Positions 18,256-26,450 of a stretch of DNA of 64,000 bases are shown here, piece by piece. The number at the start of each line of letters is the position of its first letter. Within the stretch, counting starts at the first letter, position 1. This DNA comes from Mycobacterium sp. IS-3022 (GTDB taxonomy: Bacteria; Actinomycetota; Actinomycetes; Mycobacteriales; Mycobacteriaceae), in contig NZ_LQIN01000003.1 of the NCBI RefSeq assembly GCF_001500065.1, positions 1-64,000 on the forward strand, given 5' to 3'. A model generated the notes under the pieces. The model was not told the origin of the DNA, searched no databases, and was given only the letters and a program-made list of their open reading frames with translations. Made by a program: the position numbers and the translations under genes.

Positions 18256-19383
18256 ATGGGAATCGCCCCGGATTCCAGTCCGTACGGCTCGCAGACCGTG
18301 ACCGGTCCCGGCTGGCCGAACGTCGACGAGGAGATGTTGGCCGCGGCCGCGGCGTCGTATGAGGCGCTGGCCGCCAAGATCAGCGGAAACGTGGTGCCGC
18401 AACAGCAGAGCCAGCTGATGCGGCTGTCCGACTCGTGGGAGGGCGTCGCGTCGATGGCCGCGGCAGGGGAGGCCACCACCATCATCGGCGGCCACGAGGC
18501 CAACGCGGCGCACGCGGCCGGGATCGCGGCCAAGCTGCGCGCGATGGAGGCCACCGTCGTCAAGACGAAGATGCTGGCAAACACCATCGCGCAGGAAGTC
18601 CAGCACGAGTGTGAGGCCATCGCGGCGATGCCGTTCAGCAACACCCAGGAGCTGGTGCAGAGCCGCATCAAGATGGGGTTGTCCCAGAACATCGCCAACG
18701 TGACGACCAACACCACCGAACTCGCCGGCACCCTCGGCGTACCGCCGAGCATCCCGTTCTTCGGCGCCCCGCCCGTGCCGGGCAGCAAGGAAGCCCAGGA
18801 CAGCGGCGAGGAAGCCGCGAAACAGGCCGGCGACGGCTCGCAGCAGGCGATGCAGATGATGAGCCAGATGGGGTCGATGGCCGCGCAGCTGCCCATGCAG
18901 ATCGGCCAGTCGCTGATGCAGCTGCCCCAGCAGATGGGCCAGCAGCTCCAGCAGCTCTCGCAGCCGCTGCAGCAACTGACGTCGATGTTCGGCCAGGGCG
19001 GCAAGGCCGACGCGCTGGGCGCCGCCGGGCTGCCGTTCTCGTCGTTCTCCAACCATCCGCTGGCCGGCGGATCGGGTGCGGGCGGCGGTTCGGGCATGGT
19101 GCGGGCGGCGTCGCTTCCGGGCTCCGGCGGCGCGCCTCTGCAGACCCCGCAGATGGCGAATCTGGTCGGCAGCAAGCCCGTCAGCACGGCCCCCGCCGCG
19201 GAAGGCGCGATGGCCGGCTCCGCTGTGGTCGCCGGTGCCGCGCCGATGGCCGCGGGCGGCGGGATGGGCGGGATGGCCCCGATGATGGGTCAGCGCGGTG
19301 ACAGCGGGGGCACCGTGGCGGGCCTGTCCGTACCCGCCCCGCTCGAGCATGACCTCGACGAAGACGACGATGACGACTGGTGA
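18256..19383 (+). CDS. PPE68-like type VII secretion substrate (no PPE tripeptide)
   Basis: The 375-residue protein has a helical N-terminal domain with a W-x-G turn (WEG, residues 61-63). The C-terminal half closely resembles ESX-1 PPE68 from memory: LQQLSQPLQQLTSMF, SNHPLAGGSG, RAASLPGSGG, SVPAPL and an acidic tail ending DEDDDDDW. The canonical Pro-Pro-Glu near the N-terminus is missing. It is Gln/Met-rich in residues 195-250. The next gene encodes a PE-like partner with a YxxxE signal, so the two probably form a secreted heterodimer. No ESX core genes lie in this window. Ribosome site GAAAGGGGG. Confidence 0.75.
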   Translation: MGIAPDSSPYGSQTVTGPGWPNVDEEMLAAAAASYEALAAKISGNVVPQQQSQLMRLSDSWEGVASMAAAGEATTIIGGHEANAAHAAGIAAKLRAMEATVVKTKMLANTIAQEVQHECEAIAAMPFSNTQELVQSRIKMGLSQNIANVTTNTTELAGTLGVPPSIPFFGAPPVPGSKEAQDSGEEAAKQAGDGSQQAMQMMSQMGSMAAQLPMQIGQSLMQLPQQMGQQLQQLSQPLQQLTSMFGQGGKADALGAAGLPFSSFSNHPLAGGSGAGGGSGMVRAASLPGSGGAPLQTPQMANLVGSKPVSTAPAAEGAMAGSAVVAGAAPMAAGGGMGGMAPMMGQRGDSGGTVAGLSVPAPLEHDLDEDDDDDW

Positions 19384-19395
19384 CGAGGAGTGCGA

Positions 19396-20076
19396 ATGAG
19401 CACGCTGAGAAAGCCCGAGGGCATCAACTGGAACGCCGCGGCGGTCGAACTGCCGGAGATCCCGATGGTTCCCGCCGGGCAGGATGCGATGAGCGCCACC
19501 ATCTCGGCCGTGTTGCCGACGCTGTCCGCCGAACTGACGGCAAACGTCGCAGCGCTGTCGGCGAAGGAGAACACGTTCTCCGGCAAGGTGGGCGCCGCGC
19601 AGGTCGCGTATCAGAACGCCGAAGACGCCGGTTCGCAGTCGGTCGGCCAGCTCGTGGGAATGCTCGGCCAGGTCGGCCAGCAGGCCGGTCAGATGGGACA
19701 GATGGCGGGGGCGCCAGCGCAGGCGCTCGGCGGCCAGACCGGGATCTTCGGTTCGCTGATGCAGCAGGCCATGCAGGGCGCGCAAGCGGCGGGCCAGACC
19801 GCAGGCGGTCAGGGAGCCGCCGGCGCGGGCTCGGGCGGCACGGCAGCCGGTCCGGCCGGCGCGGCCGCGCAGCAAGCGCGCGACGAATCACCTGGCGGCG
19901 CAAGGGAACCCGAACCGGGTGAGCGCGACGAACGTGACGAGCGCCAACCGCTGCAACACGCCGACGACCGGCCATGGGCCGGCGCGTCCGGGCCCGAAGG
20001 CATCGCAGCGGGCCCGGCGCCGGTGACCGGGCCGGAGCCCGGACGCGGCGACGACGCGATCGCTCGCAACCTCTAG
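19396..20076 (+). CDS. PE-like type VII secretion partner with Yxxx[D/E] signal
   Basis: The 226-residue protein starts at ATG 19396, 5 bp after GAGGAG (GTG 19390 is an alternative). The N-terminal ~80 residues resemble PE proteins such as PE35: VPAGQDAMSA, an alanine-rich helix pair, then YQNAE (Tyr72, Glu76), matching the YxxxD/E secretion signal. The rest is Gly/Gln/Ala-rich and ends in a charged, proline-rich tail (REPEPGERDERDERQ). It directly follows the PPE68-like gene (12-bp gap). The gene order PPE-then-PE is reversed relative to most PE/PPE pairs. Confidence 0.65.
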   Translation: MSTLRKPEGINWNAAAVELPEIPMVPAGQDAMSATISAVLPTLSAELTANVAALSAKENTFSGKVGAAQVAYQNAEDAGSQSVGQLVGMLGQVGQQAGQMGQMAGAPAQALGGQTGIFGSLMQQAMQGAQAAGQTAGGQGAAGAGSGGTAAGPAGAAAQQARDESPGGAREPEPGERDERDERQPLQHADDRPWAGASGPEGIAAGPAPVTGPEPGRGDDAIARNL

Positions 20077-20081
20077 CGGCG

Positions 20082-20870
20082 TCAGAGCCAGTCGCCCTGC
20101 GGGCGCGTCTGCGCCGGCTGTGGCCGCTGTGGCTCGGCCGGTACATCCGGCGTCCGACCACTCGCCGCTGCACCCGCATCCGCCCGGTCGACCGGCTGGC
20201 CCTCGACCGCGCGCTCGGTGTGCTGTGCCCGATCCCGCGTCGGGGACTCCTCAGCGCCGCCGGCGTCCTGCGTGCGGTCGGCCTCGTCATACGCCTCACG
20301 GCGTGCCTTGTCGTCGGCGGTCGACCCGGCGGCGCCTTGCACGGCCTGCATGACCTGCTGCGGAACCTGCACCAGCCCTTGCGCGAGGCCGGCCAGCGAC
20401 GCCGTCAGTCCGCCGACCGCCTGACCTACCTGCTGGCCGATCTGGCCGGCCAGCTGACCGGCCATCTGATCGCCGCCCGCCGGACTTCCGGTGGCTGCCG
20501 CCGGGCCGACCGCGCCCACGGGGCCGCTGGTACCGCCGGGTGCGCCCTGTTGTGAGTCGAGGGCATCGGCGGCGGCGCGCAACTTGTCGGCGCCCGCCTG
20601 GTCGCCGTCGTCGTACATCCGAGCGGCCTCGCGCAGAAGCTCGGAGAGCGTCTCACCCGAGCGGGCGGTGGCCTGCACGGTGTCGCGTCGGGTGCCGAGT
20701 GCACTCGTGAGCGCGGCGCCCACTGCGGCTGCGATCGTGCCGTGACTGGCCTGCACGCCGGCCGCTTCACTGGCATCGGCGTCGATCACTTGTGACAGGT
20801 CCGTCGCGACCCGGTCGTGGATCTGGGCGTAGGACCGCACCGCGTCGGTCTGCACGTTCAACTGGCTCAT
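20082..20870 (-). CDS. EspC-like ESX-1 secretion-associated protein
   Basis: The N-terminal ~100 residues align with EspC-type proteins: an alpha-helical hairpin followed by LREAARMYDDGDQAGADKL, matching EspC's LRIAAKIYSEADEA, with the YxxxD secretion signal at Tyr86/Asp90. The 262-residue total is longer than EspC (about 103) because of a low-complexity Gly/Gln/Pro/Ala tail with a hydrophobic helix around residues 140-180. ATG 20870 follows a strong GGAGGTG site; TTG 20891 is disfavoured. It is convergent with the PE-like gene (5-bp gap). It is probably co-secreted with the other two, but that is inference. Confidence 0.75.
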   Translation of the reverse strand: MSQLNVQTDAVRSYAQIHDRVATDLSQVIDADASEAAGVQASHGTIAAAVGAALTSALGTRRDTVQATARSGETLSELLREAARMYDDGDQAGADKLRAAADALDSQQGAPGGTSGPVGAVGPAAATGSPAGGDQMAGQLAGQIGQQVGQAVGGLTASLAGLAQGLVQVPQQVMQAVQGAAGSTADDKARREAYDEADRTQDAGGAEESPTRDRAQHTERAVEGQPVDRADAGAAASGRTPDVPAEPQRPQPAQTRPQGDWL

Positions 20871-20928
20871 CTGCACCTCCGTCGAAGTCAAAGTCTAGGC
20901 CCGCGACCGAACCGTCTCCGACGCCAAT

Positions 20929-23019
20929 TCAGCGGTACTCAGCGCTCTGCGCGGCCGCGTCGGCCGAGGCACCGTGCCACCCGGCCGCCGCGTAACTCTG
21001 CGACACCTCGACCAGCGCAGCCGCATCACGCGCGGCGAGCGCCCGGCCGTGTGCCAGCGCCAACCGCCCGGTCGCGCAATCACATTCGGCGCTGATGCGC
21101 CCGATCGCGTCGACGGCGCGCATGTCGCCCAGCCGCACCGCGTCGAGCAGGGTGCGCAACGCGACGGCCGTCTGCCCGCCCCGTTCCGCGTTGCGCACCG
21201 CCTCGCGGGCGGCGTCGACGGCGCCGTGCCGGTCGCGTCGCGCCGACATCGTCCACGCCCGCGCCACGGCCAGCTCCGGAGCGAACAGCATCGACTTGAG
21301 GCCGTGTCGAGATTCGGCGCGCGCCAACGCTTTTCCCGCCTCGACTCCGGCGCCGAGCTGGCCGAGCGCCTGGGCCAGCAGCATCCAGGCCAACGGACCC
21401 CACGAATAGCCGGTCGGCGACAGGGCGGAGACCGCGCGACGCAGCAGCCGCACCGCCTCGTCGAGTTCGCCCTTGGCGATCAGCACGTCGGCGACCAACA
21501 CCTCGCCGATCGCCCGGCCGGGTTGCTGCAGCTGCGCGAAGTCGGTGAGCCGCTGGGCGAGCTCCTGCGCCCGGTCGAGCTGCCCGGCCATCACCAATGC
21601 CGTCGTCTGGCCGAACCCGCTGGTGAACCGCAGCAGACCTGGGTGCCCGGCGGCGATCGCACGGTCGGCCAATGCGTCGACCTCGGCGAAGCGGCCCGTC
21701 CGCGCCGAACTCAACGCCGCGGCAGCCGCGGCCCAACCGACCGCGGTGTCGTCGGCCGCCGGCGACCGCAGCACCTCATCGGCGAGTTCCACGGCCCGCG
21801 ACACGCTTCCCGCGTTCATCGCGAACGTCGCCGACAACGCGTCCAGCGTGGTACGGGCCATCGGCGACGACACCCGGTTGCGCGTCGCGCGCAGGAACGC
21901 CGTCGCCCGTTCCGGCTCGGACAGCATCCAGAACTGGTTCGCCGCGCGTGGCAGCGCCCATGCCATCAACTCGTGCTCCGAGAGCGCGGCGCTGTCCACC
22001 TCCGCGAGCACCGCGTCGGCGTCACGGCCCCGGCCCTGCCAGGCCAGCGAATAGCCCAGCGTCAGCCGGGTCGACAGAACCGGTGCGCGATGCAGTGCGG
22101 CGCGGGCGAGCCGTTCGCTGAGCGTCAGATCGCCGAGCCGCAGCGCCTCTGCGGCCGCCGCGGCCACCTCGGCGGGCTCCTGCGGGCTGTCGCTGTCGAG
22201 CGCCAGCACCGCGCGGCGTAGCCGGTCGACCGCGGTGTCGCCGGGCCGCGCCGCGAGCCGGTCGACGAGCTCACCGCGCAACCGCCGCAGCTCCGGGCCA
22301 CCCAACGCCTCGCGCACCGCGTCGGCGAACAGCGGATGCGCTGGACGCACCCAGCCGCCGTCGACGGCCACTGCGCCACAAGCCGATGCGCCCTCGACGG
22401 CGTCGCGCCCGGCCAAGGCTTCGAGTTCGCCGAGGGCCAGCGGGTCGTCGACCGCGAGGTACTCCAGCACGCGGTGTGCGGCGGTGGGCAGGGCCGCGAC
22501 GAACTGCTGGACCCGAGCGGCCAGCCGGCTGTCGTCGTGACCTGGCGGCTCGAGCTCGATGCGCTCGACGAGCCCGTCCTCCCACAACGCCGAGACCCCT
22601 TCGGCCATCACGCCGTTCGGCGCCACCGTCACGATCAACGTGGCGGCCGCACCAACCGCCAGCTGATACACCAGCGCCGCCGAGAGCGGGTCGAGCAGAT
22701 GGGCGTCGTCGAGCACCAGCAGCCGGCCGTCACCGAGAGATTCACGCGCACACCGCAACACGTCGGCGGTCTTGCCGGTTTCGGGGATCTCGATGAGGTG
22801 GCTGACCGCCGCGAACGGCACTGCGGCCATCGGCCTGGTCGCGGTCACCCAGTCGACCCGCGGATACCTGGCCCCGAACCGGTCCACGGCCGCGCGCGCC
22901 AGCGTCGTCTTGCCTACGCCGGCAGGCCCGATCAGCACCGCACCGGATCGCTTGCGCAGCCCGGCGTCGATCGAGTCGAGTGCCGGTCCGGGCGGCGAGG
23001 TGACCCACTCAATCGGCAC
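20929..23019 (-). CDS. STAND/MalT-like AAA ATPase without a DNA-binding domain
   Basis: The 696-residue protein has Walker A GPAGVGKTT (residues 31-39), Walker B RLLVLDDAHLL (about 95-105) and a long TPR-like helical region, as in MalT/LuxR-type STAND regulators. It ends without the usual C-terminal LuxR helix-turn-helix. In gene order it corresponds to M. tuberculosis Rv1204c. GTG 23019 is preceded by TAGACT on the minus strand (23026-23031), 6 bp away, suggesting a leaderless transcript. It is divergent from the LOG gene. Role unknown; signalling ATPase or partner of the neighbouring secretion substrates are options. Confidence 0.8.
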   Translation of the reverse strand: MPIEWVTSPPGPALDSIDAGLRKRSGAVLIGPAGVGKTTLARAAVDRFGARYPRVDWVTATRPMAAVPFAAVSHLIEIPETGKTADVLRCARESLGDGRLLVLDDAHLLDPLSAALVYQLAVGAAATLIVTVAPNGVMAEGVSALWEDGLVERIELEPPGHDDSRLAARVQQFVAALPTAAHRVLEYLAVDDPLALGELEALAGRDAVEGASACGAVAVDGGWVRPAHPLFADAVREALGGPELRRLRGELVDRLAARPGDTAVDRLRRAVLALDSDSPQEPAEVAAAAAEALRLGDLTLSERLARAALHRAPVLSTRLTLGYSLAWQGRGRDADAVLAEVDSAALSEHELMAWALPRAANQFWMLSEPERATAFLRATRNRVSSPMARTTLDALSATFAMNAGSVSRAVELADEVLRSPAADDTAVGWAAAAAALSSARTGRFAEVDALADRAIAAGHPGLLRFTSGFGQTTALVMAGQLDRAQELAQRLTDFAQLQQPGRAIGEVLVADVLIAKGELDEAVRLLRRAVSALSPTGYSWGPLAWMLLAQALGQLGAGVEAGKALARAESRHGLKSMLFAPELAVARAWTMSARRDRHGAVDAAREAVRNAERGGQTAVALRTLLDAVRLGDMRAVDAIGRISAECDCATGRLALAHGRALAARDAAALVEVSQSYAAAGWHGASADAAAQSAEYR

Positions 23020-23090
23020 CGCCGGAGTCTATGGCTAAATCAACCGCCGCACCGCTCAATGCTGCCGGGGCCGCTTGATCGTCGTGCAGT

Positions 23091-23096
23091 TAGGTT
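23091..23096 (+). promoter_or_regulatory. -10 box TAGGTT of the LOG-family gene
   Basis: TAGGTT lies 6 bp before GTG 23103, the spacing of a leaderless transcript. This supports GTG 23103 over GTG 23097. Confidence 0.45.
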
Positions 23097-23102
23097 GTGC
23101 TC

Positions 23103-23675
23103 GTGTCCGGCGAACCTGACCGTCAATGGGCGGTATGCGTCTACTGTGCGTCGGGGCCGGCGCACCCCGAACTCCTCGCGCTGGCCGAGGAGGTGGGCGG
23201 GGCGATCGCCGAGCGGGGCTGGGCCCTGGTCTCCGGCGGCGGAAACGTCTCGGCGATGGGGGCGCTCGCCGTCGCGGCCAGAGCCCGCGGGGGGCACACC
23301 GTCGGTGTGATCCCCAAAGCGCTGGTGCATCGGGAGGTCGCCGACGTGGACGCCGACGAACTCGTCGTCACGGACACGATGCGTGAGCGCAAGCAGGTCA
23401 TGGAAGGACGAGCGGACGCGTTCATCGCGCTGCCCGGGGGCATCGGCACCCTCGAGGAGTTCTTCGAAGCCTGGACAGCGGGCTATCTGGGTATGCATGA
23501 CAAACCCGTCGTGCTGCTCGATCCGATCGGGCATTACGACGGCTTGCTGGCCTGGTTGCACGGGTTGCTCGACAGCGGCTACGTCGCCCAAGCGGCGCTG
23601 GACCGGCTGGTCGTCGTGACCGACGTCGAGTCGGCCATGGTGGCGTGCGCGCCGCGGCATGACCTGGGTCACTAG
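23103..23675 (+). CDS. LOG family protein (cytokinin riboside 5'-monophosphate phosphoribohydrolase type)
   Basis: The 190-residue Rossmann-fold protein carries the LOG motif PGGIGTLEEFFEAW (about residues 112-125) and the upstream TDTMRERKQVM segment. LOG enzymes release free base from nucleoside monophosphates; the M. tuberculosis homologue Rv1205 makes cytokinins. The fadD6 coding region begins 38 bp after the stop. GTG 23103 is chosen because of the leaderless promoter signal. Confidence 0.9.
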   Translation: MSGEPDRQWAVCVYCASGPAHPELLALAEEVGGAIAERGWALVSGGGNVSAMGALAVAARARGGHTVGVIPKALVHREVADVDADELVVTDTMRERKQVMEGRADAFIALPGGIGTLEEFFEAWTAGYLGMHDKPVVLLDPIGHYDGLLAWLHGLLDSGYVAQAALDRLVVVTDVESAMVACAPRHDLGH

Positions 23676-23712
23676 GGTGTGCGACAAACGAAGAGCGGAG
23701 GGACGGACGCAC

Positions 23713-25494
23713 ATGACCGAGAAGTCGGGGACCCGCAGCAGCGTCGGGTTGCTGGACATCGCCGCCAGGATGCCGGGTCTGATCGCGGACGTGCCGACCA
23801 TCCTGCGGGGCGTGGTCACCGGCTTCGGCGCGCGGCCGTCGGCCAAGACGTCGATCGGCAGGGTGTTCCAGGAGCGCGCCGCCCGTTACGCCGACAAGGT
23901 CTTCCTGAAGTTCGGCGACGAGCAGATCACCTACCGCGAGGCCAACGAGACCGCCAACCGCTATGCCGCGGTGCTGGCCGCCCGCGGCGTCGGGCACGGC
24001 GACGTCGTCGGCATCATGCTGCGCAACTCACCCGAATCCGTGTTGTTGATGCTGGCCGCGGTCAAGTGCGGGGCGATCGCCGGCATGCTCAACTACCACC
24101 AGCGCGGTGACGTGCTCCAGCACAGTCTCGGGTTGCTGGACGCGAAAGCCGTGGTCGCCGACACCGATTTCGTCGAACCGATCACCGACTCCGGCGCGGA
24201 CACCTCCGGCCTGATCACCGTCGACGAGCTGAAGCGCCTGGCCGCCACCGCGCCCACCGGCAACCCGCCCACCACCGCGGCGGTGTTGGCCAAGGACAAG
24301 GCCTTCTACATCTTCACGTCGGGCACCACCGGCATGCCCAAGGCCAGCGTGATGACCCACTACCGCTGGCTGCGCGCACTGGCCGGGTTCGGCGGCCTCG
24401 GCATGAGGCTCACCAGCAAGGACACCTTGTACTGCTGCCTGCCGCTGTACCACAACAACGCGCTGACGGTCGCGCTGTCGTCGGTGCTGAACTCGGGCGC
24501 CACGCTGGCATTGGGCAAGTCGTTCTCGGCGTCGAAGTTCTGGGACGAGGTCATCCGCTACGACGCCACCGCGTTCGTCTACATCGGCGAGATCTGCTCC
24601 TATCTGCTCAGCCAGCCGGAAAAGAACACCGATCGCGCGCACAAGGTCCGGGTGATCTGCGGCAACGGGCTTCGCCCGGCGATCTGGGACGAGTTCACCG
24701 AGCGGTTCGGCATCGAGCGGGTGTGCGAGTTCTACGGCGCCAGCGAGGGCAACACCGCGTTCGTCAACGTGTTCAACGTCCCGAAGTCGACCGGCATCTG
24801 CCCGACGCCCGTGGCGTTCGTGGAGTACGACCCGGAGACCGGCGATCCGCGGCGCGACGACAAGGGCCGCGTCAAGAAGGTGCGCAACGGTGAGGCGGGG
24901 TTGCTGCTGTCCAAGGTGAGCAACTTCCAGCCGTTCGACGGCTACACCGACAAGAAGGAGTCGGAAAAGAAGTTGGTGCGCAACGCCTTTCGTGACGGCG
25001 ACGTCTGGTTCAACACCGGCGACCTGATGCGCTCACAGGGGTTCGGGCATGCGTCGTTCACCGACCGGCTCGGCGACACCTTCCGGTGGAAGGGCGAGAA
25101 CGTGGCCACCACCGAGGTGGAGTCGGCGATCTCGGCCGACCCGCAGGTCGAGGAGTGCACGGTGTTCGGCGTCGAGGTGGAAGGCACCGGCGGTCGGGCG
25201 GGCATGGCGGCGATCCAGCTCAAGGAGGGCCAGGAGTTCGACGGCAAGGCGCTGGCCAAGGCCGCCTACGACAAGCTGCCCGGGTACGCGGTGCCGTTGT
25301 TCGTCCGGGTGGTCAAGGAGCTGGCGCACACGTCGACGTTCAAGAGCCAGAAGGTCGACCTCCGCAAGGAGGGCTACAACGTCGAGGAGATCGAGGACCC
25401 GATCTACGTGCTGTCCGGCCGCGACGAGGGCTACGTCGAGTTCTACGACGCGTACCCCAAAGAGGTCGCCGACGGAAAGAAGCCCAAGAACTAG
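23713..25494 (+). CDS. fadD6: Fatty-acid-CoA ligase FadD6
   Basis: Adenylate-forming, FATP-like ligase activating long-chain fatty acids. AMP-binding P-loop is YIFTSGTTGMPKAS (about residues 197-210), with FYGASEGN, WFNTGDLM and DRLGDTFRWKGENV in the expected order. The 593 residues match mycobacterial FadD6. ATG 23713 follows GGAGGGA; the upstream in-frame ATG 23659 overlaps the LOG gene and is disfavoured. A strong hairpin follows the stop. Confidence 0.94.
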   Translation: MTEKSGTRSSVGLLDIAARMPGLIADVPTILRGVVTGFGARPSAKTSIGRVFQERAARYADKVFLKFGDEQITYREANETANRYAAVLAARGVGHGDVVGIMLRNSPESVLLMLAAVKCGAIAGMLNYHQRGDVLQHSLGLLDAKAVVADTDFVEPITDSGADTSGLITVDELKRLAATAPTGNPPTTAAVLAKDKAFYIFTSGTTGMPKASVMTHYRWLRALAGFGGLGMRLTSKDTLYCCLPLYHNNALTVALSSVLNSGATLALGKSFSASKFWDEVIRYDATAFVYIGEICSYLLSQPEKNTDRAHKVRVICGNGLRPAIWDEFTERFGIERVCEFYGASEGNTAFVNVFNVPKSTGICPTPVAFVEYDPETGDPRRDDKGRVKKVRNGEAGLLLSKVSNFQPFDGYTDKKESEKKLVRNAFRDGDVWFNTGDLMRSQGFGHASFTDRLGDTFRWKGENVATTEVESAISADPQVEECTVFGVEVEGTGGRAGMAAIQLKEGQEFDGKALAKAAYDKLPGYAVPLFVRVVKELAHTSTFKSQKVDLRKEGYNVEEIEDPIYVLSGRDEGYVEFYDAYPKEVADGKKPKN

Positions 25495-25546
25495 CGATTT
25501 GTGGAGCCGCAGCGGCGATGAGCGCCGCGAAAACTCCACAAATCGC
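25494..25546. terminator. Long hairpin between fadD6 and folP2
   Basis: GCGATTTGTGGAG (25494-25506) and CTCCACAAATCGC (25534-25546) are perfect 13-bp arms that begin on the last base of the fadD6 stop. An inner GCGGCG/CGCCGC pair extends the stem. No T-run follows, as usual for mycobacterial terminators. It ends 8 bp before the folP2 -10 box. Confidence 0.6.
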
Positions 25547-25553
25547 ACGGCCG

Positions 25554-25559
25554 TAGCCT
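25554..25559 (+). promoter_or_regulatory. -10 box TAGCCT of folP2
   Basis: TAGCCT ends 6 bp before GTG 25566, so the folP2-gpgS transcript is probably leaderless. Confidence 0.5.
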
Positions 25560-25565
25560 GGAAAC

Positions 25566-26450
25566 GTGAGCACGTCCTCGGGCCGATTCCTCGGGCGACC
25601 CGTCGCGGGCGACCGGGCGCTGATCATGGCGATCGTGAACCGGACGCCGGACTCGTTCTACGACCGCGGCGCCGCCTTCACCGACGAGGCCGCCAAGGCC
25701 GCCGCGCACCGGGTGATCGCCGAGGGCGCCGACGTCGTCGACGTCGGCGGGGTCAAGGCGGGACCGGGCGGGCTCGTCGATGCGGACGAAGAGGTCGCCC
25801 GCGTCGTCCCGTTCATCGAATGGCTGCGCGGCACCTATCCCGACCAGCTGATCAGCGTCGACACTTGGCGCTCGGCGGTCGCCAAACGAGCCTGTGCGGC
25901 CGGTGCGGACCTGATCAACGACACGTGGGCCGGCCACGACCCGGCGTTACCCGAGGTCGCCGCGGAATTCGGCGCCGGGCTGGTGTGCTCGCACACCGGA
26001 GGCGCCCAACCGCGGACGAGGCCTTTCCGGGTCGACTACGGGATCTCCGAACGCGGCGTCGTCGACGCCGTGATCACCGAGGTGACCGCGGCGGCCGAAC
26101 GGGCGGTGGCCGCCGGGGTGGCGCGCGACGCGGTGCTGATCGATCCGACCCATGATTTCGGCAAGAACACTTACCACGGTCTTATTTTGTTGCGCCATGT
26201 AAAAGAGCTTGTAAAAACTGGATGGCCGGTCCTGATGGCGCTGAGCAACAAGGATTTTGTCGGGGAGACTCTGGGGGTGGGTTTGACCGAACGCCTGGAG
26301 GGCACCCTTGCAGCCACCGCCCTGGCGGCTGCAGACGGAGCCGCGATGTTCCGGGTGCACGAGGTCGCACCGACTCGGCGCGTACTGGAGATGGTCGCGT
26401 CGATCCAGGGCGGACGGCCGCCGACACGCACGGTGAGGGGACTGGCATGA
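25566..26450 (+). CDS. folP2: Dihydropteroate synthase paralogue FolP2
   Basis: TIM-barrel DHPS-family protein of 294 residues: ALIMAIVNRTPDSFYDRG at the N-terminus (pterin-site loop 1), ADVVDVGGVKAGPG (loop 2), and DLINDTWAG in the middle. In mycobacteria this second copy, paired with gpgS, is thought not to replace FolP1, so its true reaction is open. A short AT-rich stretch around 26171-26220 uses rare codons (CTT ATT, GTA AAA) unlike the rest of the gene. The stop overlaps gpgS (ATGA). Confidence 0.88.
   Translation: MSTSSGRFLGRPVAGDRALIMAIVNRTPDSFYDRGAAFTDEAAKAAAHRVIAEGADVVDVGGVKAGPGGLVDADEEVARVVPFIEWLRGTYPDQLISVDTWRSAVAKRACAAGADLINDTWAGHDPALPEVAAEFGAGLVCSHTGGAQPRTRPFRVDYGISERGVVDAVITEVTAAAERAVAAGVARDAVLIDPTHDFGKNTYHGLILLRHVKELVKTGWPVLMALSNKDFVGETLGVGLTERLEGTLAATALAAADGAAMFRVHEVAPTRRVLEMVASIQGGRPPTRTVRGLA

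Noticed and set aside
18840..19010. Gln/Met-rich repeats in the PPE68-like gene as a DNA tandem repeat
   Set aside because: Codons vary and the period is irregular; it is protein low complexity, not a nucleotide repeat.
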